Position numbers and translations under genes: made by a program. Under the pieces are notes generated by a model that saw only the letters and a program-made list of their open reading frames with translations, searched no databases and was not told the origin of the DNA. Of a DNA stretch of 64,000 nt, positions 19,185-28,085 are shown piece by piece; positions within the stretch are counted from its first letter, which is position 1, and each line of letters starts with the position of its first letter. The DNA is from Flavobacteriales bacterium. GTDB lineage: Bacteria; Bacteroidota; Bacteroidia; NS11-12g; UBA9320. Location of the stretch: positions 1,054,001 through 1,118,000 of the forward strand of contig JACJZV010000001.1 in the NCBI GenBank assembly GCA_020635395.1. Direction: 5' to 3'.

Positions 19185-20417
19185 ATGGATTTAGAAAACG
19201 GAAATTATCAAATTCAAGGATTGAATCTGACCGATATTGCCCAGCAATTCGGCACTCCGGTTTATGTATATGATGCACAGTGCATTGAAAATCAGTACAA
19301 CAAGTTGATAAACGCATTTTCGAAGGTTGATTTAAAATTAAAATATGCGTGCAAAGCCTTAACCAATATTAGTATTCTAAAACTTCTAAAAAAACAAGGA
19401 TGTGGTTTAGACACCGTTTCTATTCAAGAGGTAATGCTTGGTTTAAGAGCAGGTTTTGAACCATCCGAAATTCTATATACACCCAACTGTGTGTCTTTTG
19501 ATGAAATACAAATGGCAGTAGAAAAAGGCGTGCAAATAAACATTGACAACATTTCCATTCTCGAGCAATTCGGGCATCAATATGGAGGTAATGTGCCGGT
19601 TTGTATCAGGCTAAACCCGCACATTATGGCTGGCGGACACTCGCATATTTCTGTAGGACATATCGATTCAAAATTTGGCATATCCATCCATCAGGTGCCT
19701 CATGTGCTTCGGGTGGTAAAAAATTATGGCATAAAAGTGAATGGGCTGCACATGCACACCGGTTCGGATATTTTGGATGCTGGAGTATTTTTGATAGGGG
19801 CAGAACTTTTGTTTAACGTGGCAAAAGATTTTGAAGACCTCGAATTTATGGACTTTGGTTCTGGGTTTAAAGTAGCCTATCGGGTGGGTGATGTAACAAC
19901 CGATATTGAAGATTTGGGTCAAAAAATAAGCGATAAATTCAACCAGTTTTGCAAAGATTATGGCCGCAAATTGCAGCTTTGGTTTGAGCCTGGTAAATTT
20001 TTGGTAAGCGAAGCGGGCTACTTTTTGGTAAAATCCAATGTTATAAAACAAACCACTTCTACTGTTTTTGTTGGGGTTGATAGCGGCCAAAATCATTTGT
20101 TACGGCCAAAACTGTACGATGCCTATCATGAGATAACCAATATCAGCAATACCTCAGGAACAAAACGAATTTATTCGGTAGTGGGGTATATCTGCGAAAC
20201 AGACACGTTGGGGTATGACCGGCAACTCAACGAGGTAAGAGAAGGAGATATTTTGGCCATGCACAACGCCGGAGCCTACGGCATAAGCATGAGCAACAAC
20301 TACAACTCGCGATACCGTCCGGCGGAGGTTTTGATAAACAACGGAAAGGCTCATTTAATCCGAGAACGCGAAACGTTTGAAGACTTGGTTAGAAATCAGG
20401 TTGAGATTGAGGTATAA
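19185..20417 (+). CDS. lysA: Diaminopimelate decarboxylase
   Basis: This 410-residue PLP enzyme of fold type III catalyses the last step of lysine synthesis, meso-diaminopimelate to lysine. The PLP lysine is in KYACKALTN (about residue 57); HTGSDI, FGSGFKV, EPGKFLVSEAGY and the partner-subunit active-site motif CETDTLGYDR are all visible. Length matches the family. It stands alone between a terminator and the opposite-strand gene cluster. Confidence 0.96.
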   Translation: MDLENGNYQIQGLNLTDIAQQFGTPVYVYDAQCIENQYNKLINAFSKVDLKLKYACKALTNISILKLLKKQGCGLDTVSIQEVMLGLRAGFEPSEILYTPNCVSFDEIQMAVEKGVQINIDNISILEQFGHQYGGNVPVCIRLNPHIMAGGHSHISVGHIDSKFGISIHQVPHVLRVVKNYGIKVNGLHMHTGSDILDAGVFLIGAELLFNVAKDFEDLEFMDFGSGFKVAYRVGDVTTDIEDLGQKISDKFNQFCKDYGRKLQLWFEPGKFLVSEAGYFLVKSNVIKQTTSTVFVGVDSGQNHLLRPKLYDAYHEITNISNTSGTKRIYSVVGYICETDTLGYDRQLNEVREGDILAMHNAGAYGISMSNNYNSRYRPAEVLINNGKAHLIRERETFEDLVRNQVEIEV

Positions 20418-20453
20418 TTCGCAGAGGCGAATAAGGTATAGGGTACAAGTTAT

Positions 20454-20474
20454 AAGGTTTAAGGTTTAAGGTTT
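20454..20474 (+). repeat. Three tandem copies of AAGGTTT
   Basis: A 7-base unit is repeated three times without change in the gap after lysA, within a wider GT/A-rich stretch. It is a short simple repeat with no sign of function. Confidence 0.6.
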
Positions 20475-20514
20475 AATGATAAGTTTATAATTCTCAAAGT
20501 ACCTTAGCAACCAA

Positions 20515-21159
20515 TTACCAAGAGCTTTCTTTTAGATTAGCTTCAATGGGCAGCAACATTTTGCCTTTCCACCATAGCGGTTTGTCTGTGTTCAGATGAT
20601 TTTTAAAAACAAAGTCAAATTCTGCTTTTAGCGTGTCTTTTTGCAAAAGATTTTTGTCGATGGTAATGCTGCCTGTGGTGATTTCTTTAAATTGCTGAAC
20701 TCCGATATTAGAAACTGGGTAATAATCTACATGTGCAGTGCAGGTATCGCTGCTGATGGTAATATTCAGCGATGAGTGCATACCCACATTACACATTGTC
20801 CAGCATTTTATTTTTCCATCGGTAGTTTTTGTGCATTTGGCATAATTTGTTTCCGAAAATTCGTATGCCCAACCATCCAATTGCAGGTTATGATAAAGGT
20901 GGGTTGTATCTATCTGTTCATAAAACGATTGTAATGAGTCGGCATAAATTCTGCCCATAGAATCTTTATAATCAGACATATCACAAAATCCATCGCAACT
21001 TACTTGTCCAAAACGGTTCATGTAAACACCTTCTGGGTAGTCCCAATTATTCACGAAAGAGAAATACGAATTAATCTGGGTAAAGTTAACCTTAACATAC
21101 TTAGAGGCTTTGCCATGCCACAAAATCGCACCAAAAAGAAAAAGAATTTTCAATGGCAT
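20515..21159 (-). CDS. Exported protein of unknown function
   Basis: I do not recognise this 214-residue protein. It starts with a short hydrophobic signal-like segment (PLKILFLFGAILWHGKAS), has six cysteines in the central part (CDGFCDMSDY, CTKTTDGKIKCWTMC, DTC) that could form disulfides, and ends with a beta-rich region. A TATCTTTA element sits 4 bases before the ATG, close to the leaderless pattern seen elsewhere. It is downstream of the ABC permease gene on the same strand, 80 bases away, but no functional tie is visible. Confidence 0.6.
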   Translation of the reverse strand: MPLKILFLFGAILWHGKASKYVKVNFTQINSYFSFVNNWDYPEGVYMNRFGQVSCDGFCDMSDYKDSMGRIYADSLQSFYEQIDTTHLYHNLQLDGWAYEFSETNYAKCTKTTDGKIKCWTMCNVGMHSSLNITISSDTCTAHVDYYPVSNIGVQQFKEITTGSITIDKNLLQKDTLKAEFDFVFKNHLNTDKPLWWKGKMLLPIEANLKESSW

Positions 21160-21239
21160 GGGGTAAAGATAATGGTTTTTTGATGTTTCTGCTTTTAGTC
21201 AAGAATAAATTCATAAGATTATTACTTCGAATCGTTGTT

Positions 21240-22469
21240 CTATTCCGCCGACAACGCCTCCACCGGTTTTATTCTTGCAGCTTTTAGTGATGGGAACAAA
21301 GCTGCAAGTCCTCCGGCCAAAATGAGAATGGTCAGAGCAATGATAGCTGTTTTTAGTTCTACCGTTGGGTTGGCAATCACGGCACCGGTTGCCCCAACTT
21401 TTTTGGCAATTAATTCAAGAATAAAAACTCCACCAAAAAGCCCGATATATCCAAAAATTCCGGTTATTAAAATCGCTTCTTGCACTATCATTAGAATAAC
21501 CGAAAAGGGCGTGGCTCCAATGGCTTTGCGTATGCCAATTTCTTTGGTTCGTTCTTGCACCGTAATGAGCATGATGTTGCTTACCCCAATGATTCCGGCA
21601 AAAATGGTCAGCACCCCAATGAGCCAAAAAAAGCTTTTCATAAGCTCTAAAGTATCATTGATTCGTTTAAACTCTTCGTAATTGTTTCGAATGTGCATGG
21701 CTCGCGGGTCGTCGGGAGAGAAGTGGTATTTAATGGCCATTTTTTGTTTTACCTCTTCGGCCATTTTCTGGGTTTCTTCCAACGATGCATCTCCCGTGGT
21801 AAAAACAACTCTATCAATGGTGCGGCCACGGCTAAGTGCCAACTGGGCGGTAGATATGGGTATGTAAATCATGCTGTTTTCGCCTTCGCTGCCCTCGTCT
21901 TTAAACAGGCCAACAATGCGAAACGGGGTGTTGCCAATATTAATCCATTTGCCCATGGGGTCTTGGTCTTCCATAAGGTCTGTTACTACCTGTTCGCCCA
22001 CCACACAACATTTTCGCTTGTTGTCGGTGTCGAACTGATTGATAAATCTGCCTTTTGTAATGATTGTTTTCTCGACAAATTGATGGTCGGGGTGCACGCC
22101 TCGGATGCGGTAGGCAGCATTTTTATTTCCATACGATATGCTGTAAGCCCTCCATTTATCTACTCTTGCCGATATTTTTTCAACTCCTCCTATGTCGTTT
22201 TTAATCATCTCATAGTCGTCATTGTTCATTTCGATTTTTCTTCCGGGTTGCATGCCATCATACATAATGCTGGTTTGTCCACCACTTACAAAAATGCTGT
22301 TTATAGCATCGTCTTTAAAATTTTCCTTTGTTCCGTTTTGCAAGCCGTTGCCCAAACCTTGAAGCAACACCATCATAAAAATGCCCCAAGCCACACTAAA
22401 ACCGGTCAGAAATGTGCGGAGTTTGTTGGTTCTGATACTATCCCATATTTCAATAAGACGTTCCATCAA
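21240..22469 (-). CDS. MacB-type ABC transporter permease
   Basis: This is a 409-residue permease with an N-terminal transmembrane helix (about 20-40), a periplasmic MacB core domain (about 45-250) and three C-terminal helices including GVLTIFAGIIGVSNIMLITVQERTKEIGIRKAIGA, the FtsX/MacB hallmark. This family uses mechanotransmission to move lipoproteins, peptides or toxins across the envelope rather than classic transport. Its start overlaps the end of the ATPase gene by four bases, so the two form a unit. The substrate is unknown, and no membrane-fusion or TolC partner is adjacent. Confidence 0.92.
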   Translation of the reverse strand: MMERLIEIWDSIRTNKLRTFLTGFSVAWGIFMMVLLQGLGNGLQNGTKENFKDDAINSIFVSGGQTSIMYDGMQPGRKIEMNNDDYEMIKNDIGGVEKISARVDKWRAYSISYGNKNAAYRIRGVHPDHQFVEKTIITKGRFINQFDTDNKRKCCVVGEQVVTDLMEDQDPMGKWINIGNTPFRIVGLFKDEGSEGENSMIYIPISTAQLALSRGRTIDRVVFTTGDASLEETQKMAEEVKQKMAIKYHFSPDDPRAMHIRNNYEEFKRINDTLELMKSFFWLIGVLTIFAGIIGVSNIMLITVQERTKEIGIRKAIGATPFSVILMIVQEAILITGIFGYIGLFGGVFILELIAKKVGATGAVIANPTVELKTAIIALTILILAGGLAALFPSLKAARIKPVEALSAE

Positions 22470-23131
22470 TCATTCACTATTTGGCCATCTTTCAGATTGA
22501 TAATGCGGTCGGTTTGATGAGCTATTTCGTTTTCGTGTGTAACAATAATTATGGTTTTGCCTTCTTTGTTTATCAATTTCAGCAAATCCATTACTTCCTG
22601 TGATGTCACTGAATCTAACGCACCGGTTGGTTCGTCTGCCAAAATAAGTTTTGGGTTTGTTACCAATGCTCTGGCAATGGCCACGCGTTGTTTTTGTCCG
22701 CCGCTCAATTCGCTGGGTTTGTGCAATGCCCAATCTTGTAAGCCTACTTTTTTTAGATACTGCATGGCCAATTCGTTTCGCTCTTTTTTCTTAATTCCTT
22801 TATAATAAAGGGGAAGAGCCACGTTTTCTAACGCATTTTTAAATGGAATGAGATTGAACGATTGAAATACAAAACCAATAAAATCTCCTCGAAAGCGTGC
22901 AGATTCGGTTTCCGTTAGGTCTTTAATGATTTGATTTTCGATGTAATATTCTCCATTATCGTAGTTGTCTAAAATGCCCAAAATGTTTAATAAAGTTGAT
23001 TTTCCTGAACCAGAAGAACCCATAATGCTAACCAACTCGCCGGTTTGCACAGTCAGGTTTACACCCTTTAGCACCTTCAACCGACCCGACCCCACCGGAT
23101 AGGATTTTTCTATGTTCAACAATCGAATCAA
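22466..23131 (-). CDS. LolD/MacB-type ABC transporter ATP-binding protein
   Basis: This 221-residue ATPase has Walker A GSSGSGKSTLLNILG, signature LSGGQKQRVAIARAL, Walker B LILADEPTGALDS and the switch His in IIVTHE. It belongs to the LolD/MacB/FtsE group and pairs with the overlapping permease. The frame opens with TTG at 23131 directly after an in-frame TGA, and there is no ATG, so a TTG start is required. A TATTTTTG box about 20 bases upstream is a plausible promoter. Confidence 0.93.
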   Translation of the reverse strand: MIRLLNIEKSYPVGSGRLKVLKGVNLTVQTGELVSIMGSSGSGKSTLLNILGILDNYDNGEYYIENQIIKDLTETESARFRGDFIGFVFQSFNLIPFKNALENVALPLYYKGIKKKERNELAMQYLKKVGLQDWALHKPSELSGGQKQRVAIARALVTNPKLILADEPTGALDSVTSQEVMDLLKLINKEGKTIIIVTHENEIAHQTDRIINLKDGQIVND

Positions 23132-23217
23132 AACTCAAATTTTGCCAAAAATACGAATCTTATTGCCTCAAACTTTTTCATTCGATGAATTACATATTTG
23201 TTGCGATTAGCCCCGTT

Positions 23218-24039
23218 TTATCTGCCCAAAAACGAGAGCGTTAAAGCCACGTTGTCGGTTTGAACAAAGTCTGGATTGAGGTTGATAGCTCGAGGAAAGT
23301 CCTGTCGAATTTTTAAACCATAAAGCGATATTGAAAAACCCTTTTGCCGTGCCTTTAAAACGGTTTCTTCGGTTTCGTCTAAATAATTTGTGACAAACCC
23401 ATCAAATCCGTTGTTGTCAGCAAAAGTCAAAAACTCATCCGTTATTGGCTGCGTTAAATAGAGTTTTACACCAAAATCATTCTTTAAATTTTGACACGAC
23501 AACAAGTTTGTTTCGTCTCGAGATTCTAAAATGACCTGTGAGCAATTAGAATATTTTTCAAACGCATTTCTTAATCCAGTTTCCAGTAACTCATTAAATT
23601 TTTCTTTTCCAACCGTTGCATAATTGGGTTGAATATTTAACGACAGCCAAACGTTAAGTTTCAGAGAATCAATGAAGTGGAGCAAAGCACCAAGTGTCCA
23701 AATATTTTCGGATTTCATTGCAGAAAAATGATAAGTAGTGGCATTTTGAGAGGTGTTTTCTACAATGGCTCCCTGTCCGGAGGTGGACAACTCATAGTTG
23801 GGTTCATGAAAAAGCACAATCGCCGCATCCGAAGTTGGTTGAATGTCAACCTCCACGCCATCGGCGTTTTCCATAAGCAAACTCTGCAAAATTGCCGATT
23901 GACTGTTGGGCGGGAAATAGCCTGTAAAACCACCGCCACCATGACCTAAAACCAGCACCTTTTTGGTGTCAACATCGTCATTGATACAGCTTACCAAAAA
24001 AATGACTAAAGCGAATATGAAAATCCTAAGCTTGTGCAA
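23218..24039 (-). CDS. Glycerophosphodiester phosphodiesterase-like lipoprotein
   Basis: This 273-residue protein has a lipoprotein signal (LRIFIFALVIFLVSC) and a GDPD-type TIM barrel: GHGGGGF in place of the usual HRG start, NSQSAI, DGVEVDIQ with the metal-binding Glu and Asp, and VLFHEPN with the catalytic His. It would hydrolyse glycerophosphodiesters or a related phosphodiester in the periplasm or at the surface. The first His-Arg-Gly is replaced by His-Gly-Gly, so substrate use may differ. Its start lies 34 bases inside the end of the upstream small gene, which implies coupling with that gene and the TonB receptor. Confidence 0.8.
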   Translation of the reverse strand: MHKLRIFIFALVIFLVSCINDDVDTKKVLVLGHGGGGFTGYFPPNSQSAILQSLLMENADGVEVDIQPTSDAAIVLFHEPNYELSTSGQGAIVENTSQNATTYHFSAMKSENIWTLGALLHFIDSLKLNVWLSLNIQPNYATVGKEKFNELLETGLRNAFEKYSNCSQVILESRDETNLLSCQNLKNDFGVKLYLTQPITDEFLTFADNNGFDGFVTNYLDETEETVLKARQKGFSISLYGLKIRQDFPRAINLNPDFVQTDNVALTLSFLGR

Positions 24040-24482
24040 TATCCTATATCATTAATGCTAAAATTGTATTTTTTGGAGTACTGATGTATCAGTCCGGCAC
24101 CAATGGAGCTGTTAATCGTTAGTTTTTTTATGGGAACGTGAATGCCATAACCCAGAAACACTTCATGAATAGTGCTTTTTTGTTTGTAACTTGGTTTCCA
24201 TTGATAAAGGGCAAAAACAGTACCGCCTGCTTTGTTACTAAAATAATAATCTGTTTCGATTGAAATGCCAGGCGTTGAACTCCACGGAAAAGCATCTTTA
24301 CTTAAATAAAAATTTATACCTCCGTAATATCGGAATTGATTTTTAGTAGTGCCGTATCTCAAACTTTGTGAATAGCCTGAATAGGATAAGACACTCTGAC
24401 TGTTTAATAGATGATTTTGAGATGATGCAGGGCCTCCATAAAGCAAAATAACACCTATAAAAACAACAGAAAATCGCATCAA
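24006..24482 (-). CDS. Small exported protein of unknown function in a TonB-receptor operon
   Basis: This 158-residue protein has a clear signal peptide (MRFSVVFIGVILLYGGPASSQ). The mature part alternates aromatic and polar residues, ends in a short strand pattern (YCTSLGFSYSL) and looks like a small beta-barrel or outer-membrane beta protein. I do not recognise a family. The stop codon of the TonB receptor abuts its start, and its own 3' end overlaps the phosphodiesterase gene by 34 bases, so all three are likely one transcript. Confidence 0.6.
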   Translation of the reverse strand: MMRFSVVFIGVILLYGGPASSQNHLLNSQSVLSYSGYSQSLRYGTTKNQFRYYGGINFYLSKDAFPWSSTPGISIETDYYFSNKAGGTVFALYQWKPSYKQKSTIHEVFLGYGIHVPIKKLTINSSIGAGLIHQYSKKYNFSINDIGYCTSLGFSYSL

Positions 24483-26804
24483 CTAAAATACATAACTTGC
24501 CGAAACACTTGGCATAATGGGCAATTGATTGATACGTTGATAATGCACACGGTCGAAATAAAAGATGTTTTTTCGGTTGTAAACATTGGTGCAACTTACA
24601 ATAAATTCCATTTTGCTATCAGAGGGTTTTCCATCTTTTTTCAATACATGGGTCTTTTTTACGCTTGCATCCAATCTATGGTAGTAGGGCAATCGTCCAC
24701 GATTAATATCATCGTAAACCACAGTAAAATCGCCATTAGATGTTCTATAATCTTGAGATAATCCGCTTCCAAATGTAAGGTTTTCGTAGAAACCCTGCGT
24801 GAGTGTAAACGGAAATCCGCTGCCAAAATTCCATCGTAGATTTATTTCGATGTCTTTGTTTTTTCCGGTGGCGTAAGAGGTTACCACGTTTGCGTTGTGT
24901 CTTCTATCGAAATGCGGGCTGTAGGTTCTTATGCCGTCATATCTCGAAACATTGTTGTATGAATAAACCAACCACAAATACAAACCATTTTTTTCTCTTT
25001 TGTAGGTAATGTCGTAGCCATAAGCCAGCCCCGTTTCCACCACATAATCCGACCGAAGGTAAACAGGTTTTGAGGCATTTTCGGGGTTGTCGTCATATAT
25101 TTTATCACGGTTGATGTTGGTTATTTGTGTAAAATCCTTTACATATCCTTCAATATTTACTGTTGAAATTTTGTCAACATCCACTTCAAACCCAGTCACA
25201 AAATGTCGGGCTTTTTGCAGTCTGTGTGTCACATCTTTATTACCCACATATTCCGGAAGTTCGTCTGGGCCACTCAAAAATCCGTAAAAAAGATTTACCA
25301 CATCACGGTCGCTGCTGGCACTCATCAGGTTTTGAGAATAAAGACCCACAGCAGATTTTATCCTCAATCGTTGTGTTAAAAGATATTTTGCTCTTATACG
25401 AGGCTCAAAGCTGGTGTTGCCCAATGATGCATAGAATTGGGCTCTTATTCCAGGTTCAATAATCCAACGGATGGAGGGTTTGGATTCAAAATTGATAAAA
25501 GTGGCAAGTTCTGTAGTATTTTGATCTTGCGTAATTCTGCGGTTGGCGGCGTTATATATCTGAAACGAGGTTTTGAAGCCATTGATTTCCATACCGTATC
25601 TGAGTTTGGATTTAGGATAAAAATAGCCAAAATTTAAACCCATGTTAAAACCGTTTACGCCCGAGCTTCTCGGTTTAGAGTCGGTTTCTTTTTGCTCGAT
25701 GTTATAATCTGAATAGGCAAAAAAGCCGTCAATTACCGTTTTTGTACCCTCAGGAACCATTAAAAATTTGCCTCCAAAACCATTTGATTTCCATTGATAG
25801 CTGGTGGTGTTTTTAAAATCTACCAAGTCATTAAAATCAAAATAAAAGAGTTTTAGATAACTTCCGGAGTTTGAGTTGAACGACAATTTTCCGTATAAAT
25901 CTCCAAAAGAATAAGGGAGTTGCCCATCGCCAACATACTTATAAAACAAGTTAGAAGTTTTATTCAGATAGCTGTTTTTGTAGCTTAACACATAAGAAAC
26001 GTTTGAAATTTTATCGCTCTTCTTATTTTTCAAAGGGCCTTCCAACAAAACTTTGGAGGTAAACGTGTTGAGATTTACTTTTCCTTTTAATCCTGCTCTA
26101 TCCCCATCTCTTGTTTTTACATCTACAATGGCAGATATTCTGCCTCCATATTCAGATGAAAATCCGGCAGAATAAACATCTGCGGTTCGGATAATATCTG
26201 CATCAAAAACAGAAAATAAACCAATGGAATGAAACGGGTTGTAGATAGTCATTCCATCAAGCAGTACCTTATTCATTACCGGAGAACCACCTCTTATATA
26301 CAATTGTCCGCCTTGATCGCCGCTAAACACCACACCTGGTAATACCTGAAGATACTGCACCAAATCAGGCTCGCCGCCAACCGTAGGAATATAGGTAAGC
26401 TGTTTTTGTGTGATGGTAATTTCTGCAATTTTTGTTTTAGTGGTATCTTTTATTCTGTCCACATTTACAGTAGCAATTGTCAAAACAGTTTGAACCTGTT
26501 TGATATAGAAATCTATTTTTACTACTGTTCCTGAAGTCACTTCAATTGTTTGGGTCATGGTGTCGTATCCGTTTGAGATAGCCGATACTTGGTATTTTCC
26601 GGGTCTTATGCCCGTAATAGAATAAAAGCCATTGGCATCTGTGTATGCTCCCCCCAAGCCCCCATGAATGTACACCGCCGCTGGGTAAATTGGAGAACGG
26701 TTGACTTTGTCGTAAACAAAACCTCTTATTTCGCCCGTTTGACCGAACAATGCTACGGACAGGTGTGTTATGATTAGCGTAAAAAGTAATTTTCTAAAAT
26801 TCAA
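24483..26804 (-). CDS. TonB-dependent receptor with carboxypeptidase-like domain
   Basis: This is a 773-residue outer-membrane receptor. After a signal peptide (to about LFGQ) comes a carboxypeptidase-regulatory-like domain (about 24-110, EIRGFVYDKVNRSPI), then a plug (VQYLQVLPGVVFSGDQGGQLYIRGG, DGMTIYNPFHSIG) and a barrel ending in an aromatic residue (SASYVF). It heads a three-gene run with a small exported protein and a phosphodiesterase-like lipoprotein. That suggests uptake or sensing of a phosphodiester-containing compound, but the ligand is not determined. The frame starts with TTG 26804; no ATG precedes the signal peptide. Confidence 0.9.
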   Translation of the reverse strand: MNFRKLLFTLIITHLSVALFGQTGEIRGFVYDKVNRSPIYPAAVYIHGGLGGAYTDANGFYSITGIRPGKYQVSAISNGYDTMTQTIEVTSGTVVKIDFYIKQVQTVLTIATVNVDRIKDTTKTKIAEITITQKQLTYIPTVGGEPDLVQYLQVLPGVVFSGDQGGQLYIRGGSPVMNKVLLDGMTIYNPFHSIGLFSVFDADIIRTADVYSAGFSSEYGGRISAIVDVKTRDGDRAGLKGKVNLNTFTSKVLLEGPLKNKKSDKISNVSYVLSYKNSYLNKTSNLFYKYVGDGQLPYSFGDLYGKLSFNSNSGSYLKLFYFDFNDLVDFKNTTSYQWKSNGFGGKFLMVPEGTKTVIDGFFAYSDYNIEQKETDSKPRSSGVNGFNMGLNFGYFYPKSKLRYGMEINGFKTSFQIYNAANRRITQDQNTTELATFINFESKPSIRWIIEPGIRAQFYASLGNTSFEPRIRAKYLLTQRLRIKSAVGLYSQNLMSASSDRDVVNLFYGFLSGPDELPEYVGNKDVTHRLQKARHFVTGFEVDVDKISTVNIEGYVKDFTQITNINRDKIYDDNPENASKPVYLRSDYVVETGLAYGYDITYKREKNGLYLWLVYSYNNVSRYDGIRTYSPHFDRRHNANVVTSYATGKNKDIEINLRWNFGSGFPFTLTQGFYENLTFGSGLSQDYRTSNGDFTVVYDDINRGRLPYYHRLDASVKKTHVLKKDGKPSDSKMEFIVSCTNVYNRKNIFYFDRVHYQRINQLPIMPSVSASYVF

Positions 26805-26917
26805 AATATTGGATGTACTTTACAATTTTGCACAATAATAGGTTAAAGAGTTTTCAATTATCGGCAAATTATTATCTTTACTGAAAATTGTGATTATCAA
26901 TTTATAAACGGCATAAA

Positions 26918-28006
26918 ATGGTTGGAAAACGAAAAATTTCAATAATGCTCTCAGTTTCTTTTTTAGTATTGTTGGCCGCATGCCAGAAAGATCCTGAATT
27001 TGATGACAAGATTATCAAAAATACTTGTGGAACACCTACTAATATCAAATTTTACAGCTATGCTTCGCCTATGCCTATTCCCGCAGATAATCCAACCACC
27101 GAGGAAGGTATTGAACTTGGTAGGCACTTGTTTTACGAAAAAATGCTTTCGGGAGACAACACGCAGGCTTGTGCCAGCTGCCACAAACAGGGTTTTGCAT
27201 TTGCCGACAATGTGAAATTTAGCAAAGGAATTGATGGTTTTGAAGGCACCCGTCAGGCCATGCCCATTTTTAATCAGGGATATGCAAAAGAGTTTTTTTG
27301 GGATGGAAAAGCTAATTCTTTGGAGGAGGTTATGCTTTTTCCAATACAATCGGAAATAGAAATGCACGAAAGCGTTTTTAAAGCGATAAAAAAACTTCAG
27401 CAAAGCGATAAATATCCAGCCATGTTTTATGCGGCCTTTTGTGACTCTACCATAACGGTTGAAAATACAGCCAAAGCCATGGCTCAATTTATGAGAAGTT
27501 TGGTGGCTTACAGCCCCAAAATGCTCTATAACGATGAAGGAGCAGCCTCTCGCTCCAAAGCCGAACAATTGGGATATGAGGTGTTTATTGATGAAAATAA
27601 AGGAGACTGCTTTCACTGCCACACCACCACCATTTTTAATACTACCTACGGTTTTGAAAACAATGGCTTGAATGCCGACCCAACCAAAGACCCCGGAAGA
27701 TTTGCCCAAACAGGTAATCCTCAGGACATAGGAAAATTTAAGGTTCCCTCACTTCTGAATGTGAAATATACAGCTCCATATATGCACGATGGTCGGTTTA
27801 ATACTCTATTAGAGGTTATTAATTTCTATGATACAGGTTTTCAAAAATCGCCAACGCTTTCGCCGAATATTGCAAAGCATGTTGGTTTAAACGGGAAACC
27901 AAAATCAAGAATGACAGAGCAGGAAAAATTAGCGTTACTTTATTTTCTAAACAGATATTCGGATACAACTTTAATGACAAAACCGCAATATTCAGACCCG
28001 AATTGA
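26918..28006 (+). CDS. Di-haem cytochrome c peroxidase/MauG-family lipoprotein
   Basis: This is a 362-residue exported protein with a lipobox (VLLAACQKD) and two haem c motifs, CASCH near residue 85 and CFHCH near residue 231, which define the bacterial di-haem peroxidase (CCP_MauG) family. Further signature parts are the EFFWDGKANSLEEV, VPSLLNVKYTAPYMHDGRF and FYDTGF segments. Members reduce hydrogen peroxide with electrons from small cytochromes, or oxidise other substrates; which applies here is open. A long antisense frame covers the gene but is a shadow. The gene ends next to a large palindrome that separates it from the convergent nth gene. Confidence 0.93.
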   Translation: MVGKRKISIMLSVSFLVLLAACQKDPEFDDKIIKNTCGTPTNIKFYSYASPMPIPADNPTTEEGIELGRHLFYEKMLSGDNTQACASCHKQGFAFADNVKFSKGIDGFEGTRQAMPIFNQGYAKEFFWDGKANSLEEVMLFPIQSEIEMHESVFKAIKKLQQSDKYPAMFYAAFCDSTITVENTAKAMAQFMRSLVAYSPKMLYNDEGAASRSKAEQLGYEVFIDENKGDCFHCHTTTIFNTTYGFENNGLNADPTKDPGRFAQTGNPQDIGKFKVPSLLNVKYTAPYMHDGRFNTLLEVINFYDTGFQKSPTLSPNIAKHVGLNGKPKSRMTEQEKLALLYFLNRYSDTTLMTKPQYSDPN

Positions 28007-28016
28007 TGGTTTTGAA

Positions 28017-28076
28017 CGTAGGAACACGCCTGTAGGAACACGCCTCGAGGCGTGTTCCTACAGGCGTGTTCCTACG
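28017..28076. repeat. Perfect 60-bp palindrome made of four copies of a 14-bp unit
   Basis: The unit GTAGGAACACGCCT occurs at 28018-28031 and 28032-28045. Its reverse complement occurs at 28048-28061 and 28062-28075, around a central CG and with a C/G pair at the ends. Both 30-base halves are exact complements. A weaker copy (about 9 of 14 bases) follows at 28076-28089 and contains the nth stop codon. It lies between convergent genes, so a hairpin here could stop both transcripts. The structure looks like a REP/BIME-type repeat. Confidence 0.92.
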
Positions 28077-28085
28077 GACATATTC

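Noticed and set aside
20454..20474. Telomere-like AAGGTTT triplet repeat as a functional element
   Set aside because: Only three units; no flanking structure or gene suggests a role.
26963..27709. Long 248-residue open frame antisense to the di-haem peroxidase gene
   Set aside because: It has no start context, low-complexity basic composition and no recognisable domain. The sense frame has two CxxCH motifs and a lipobox.
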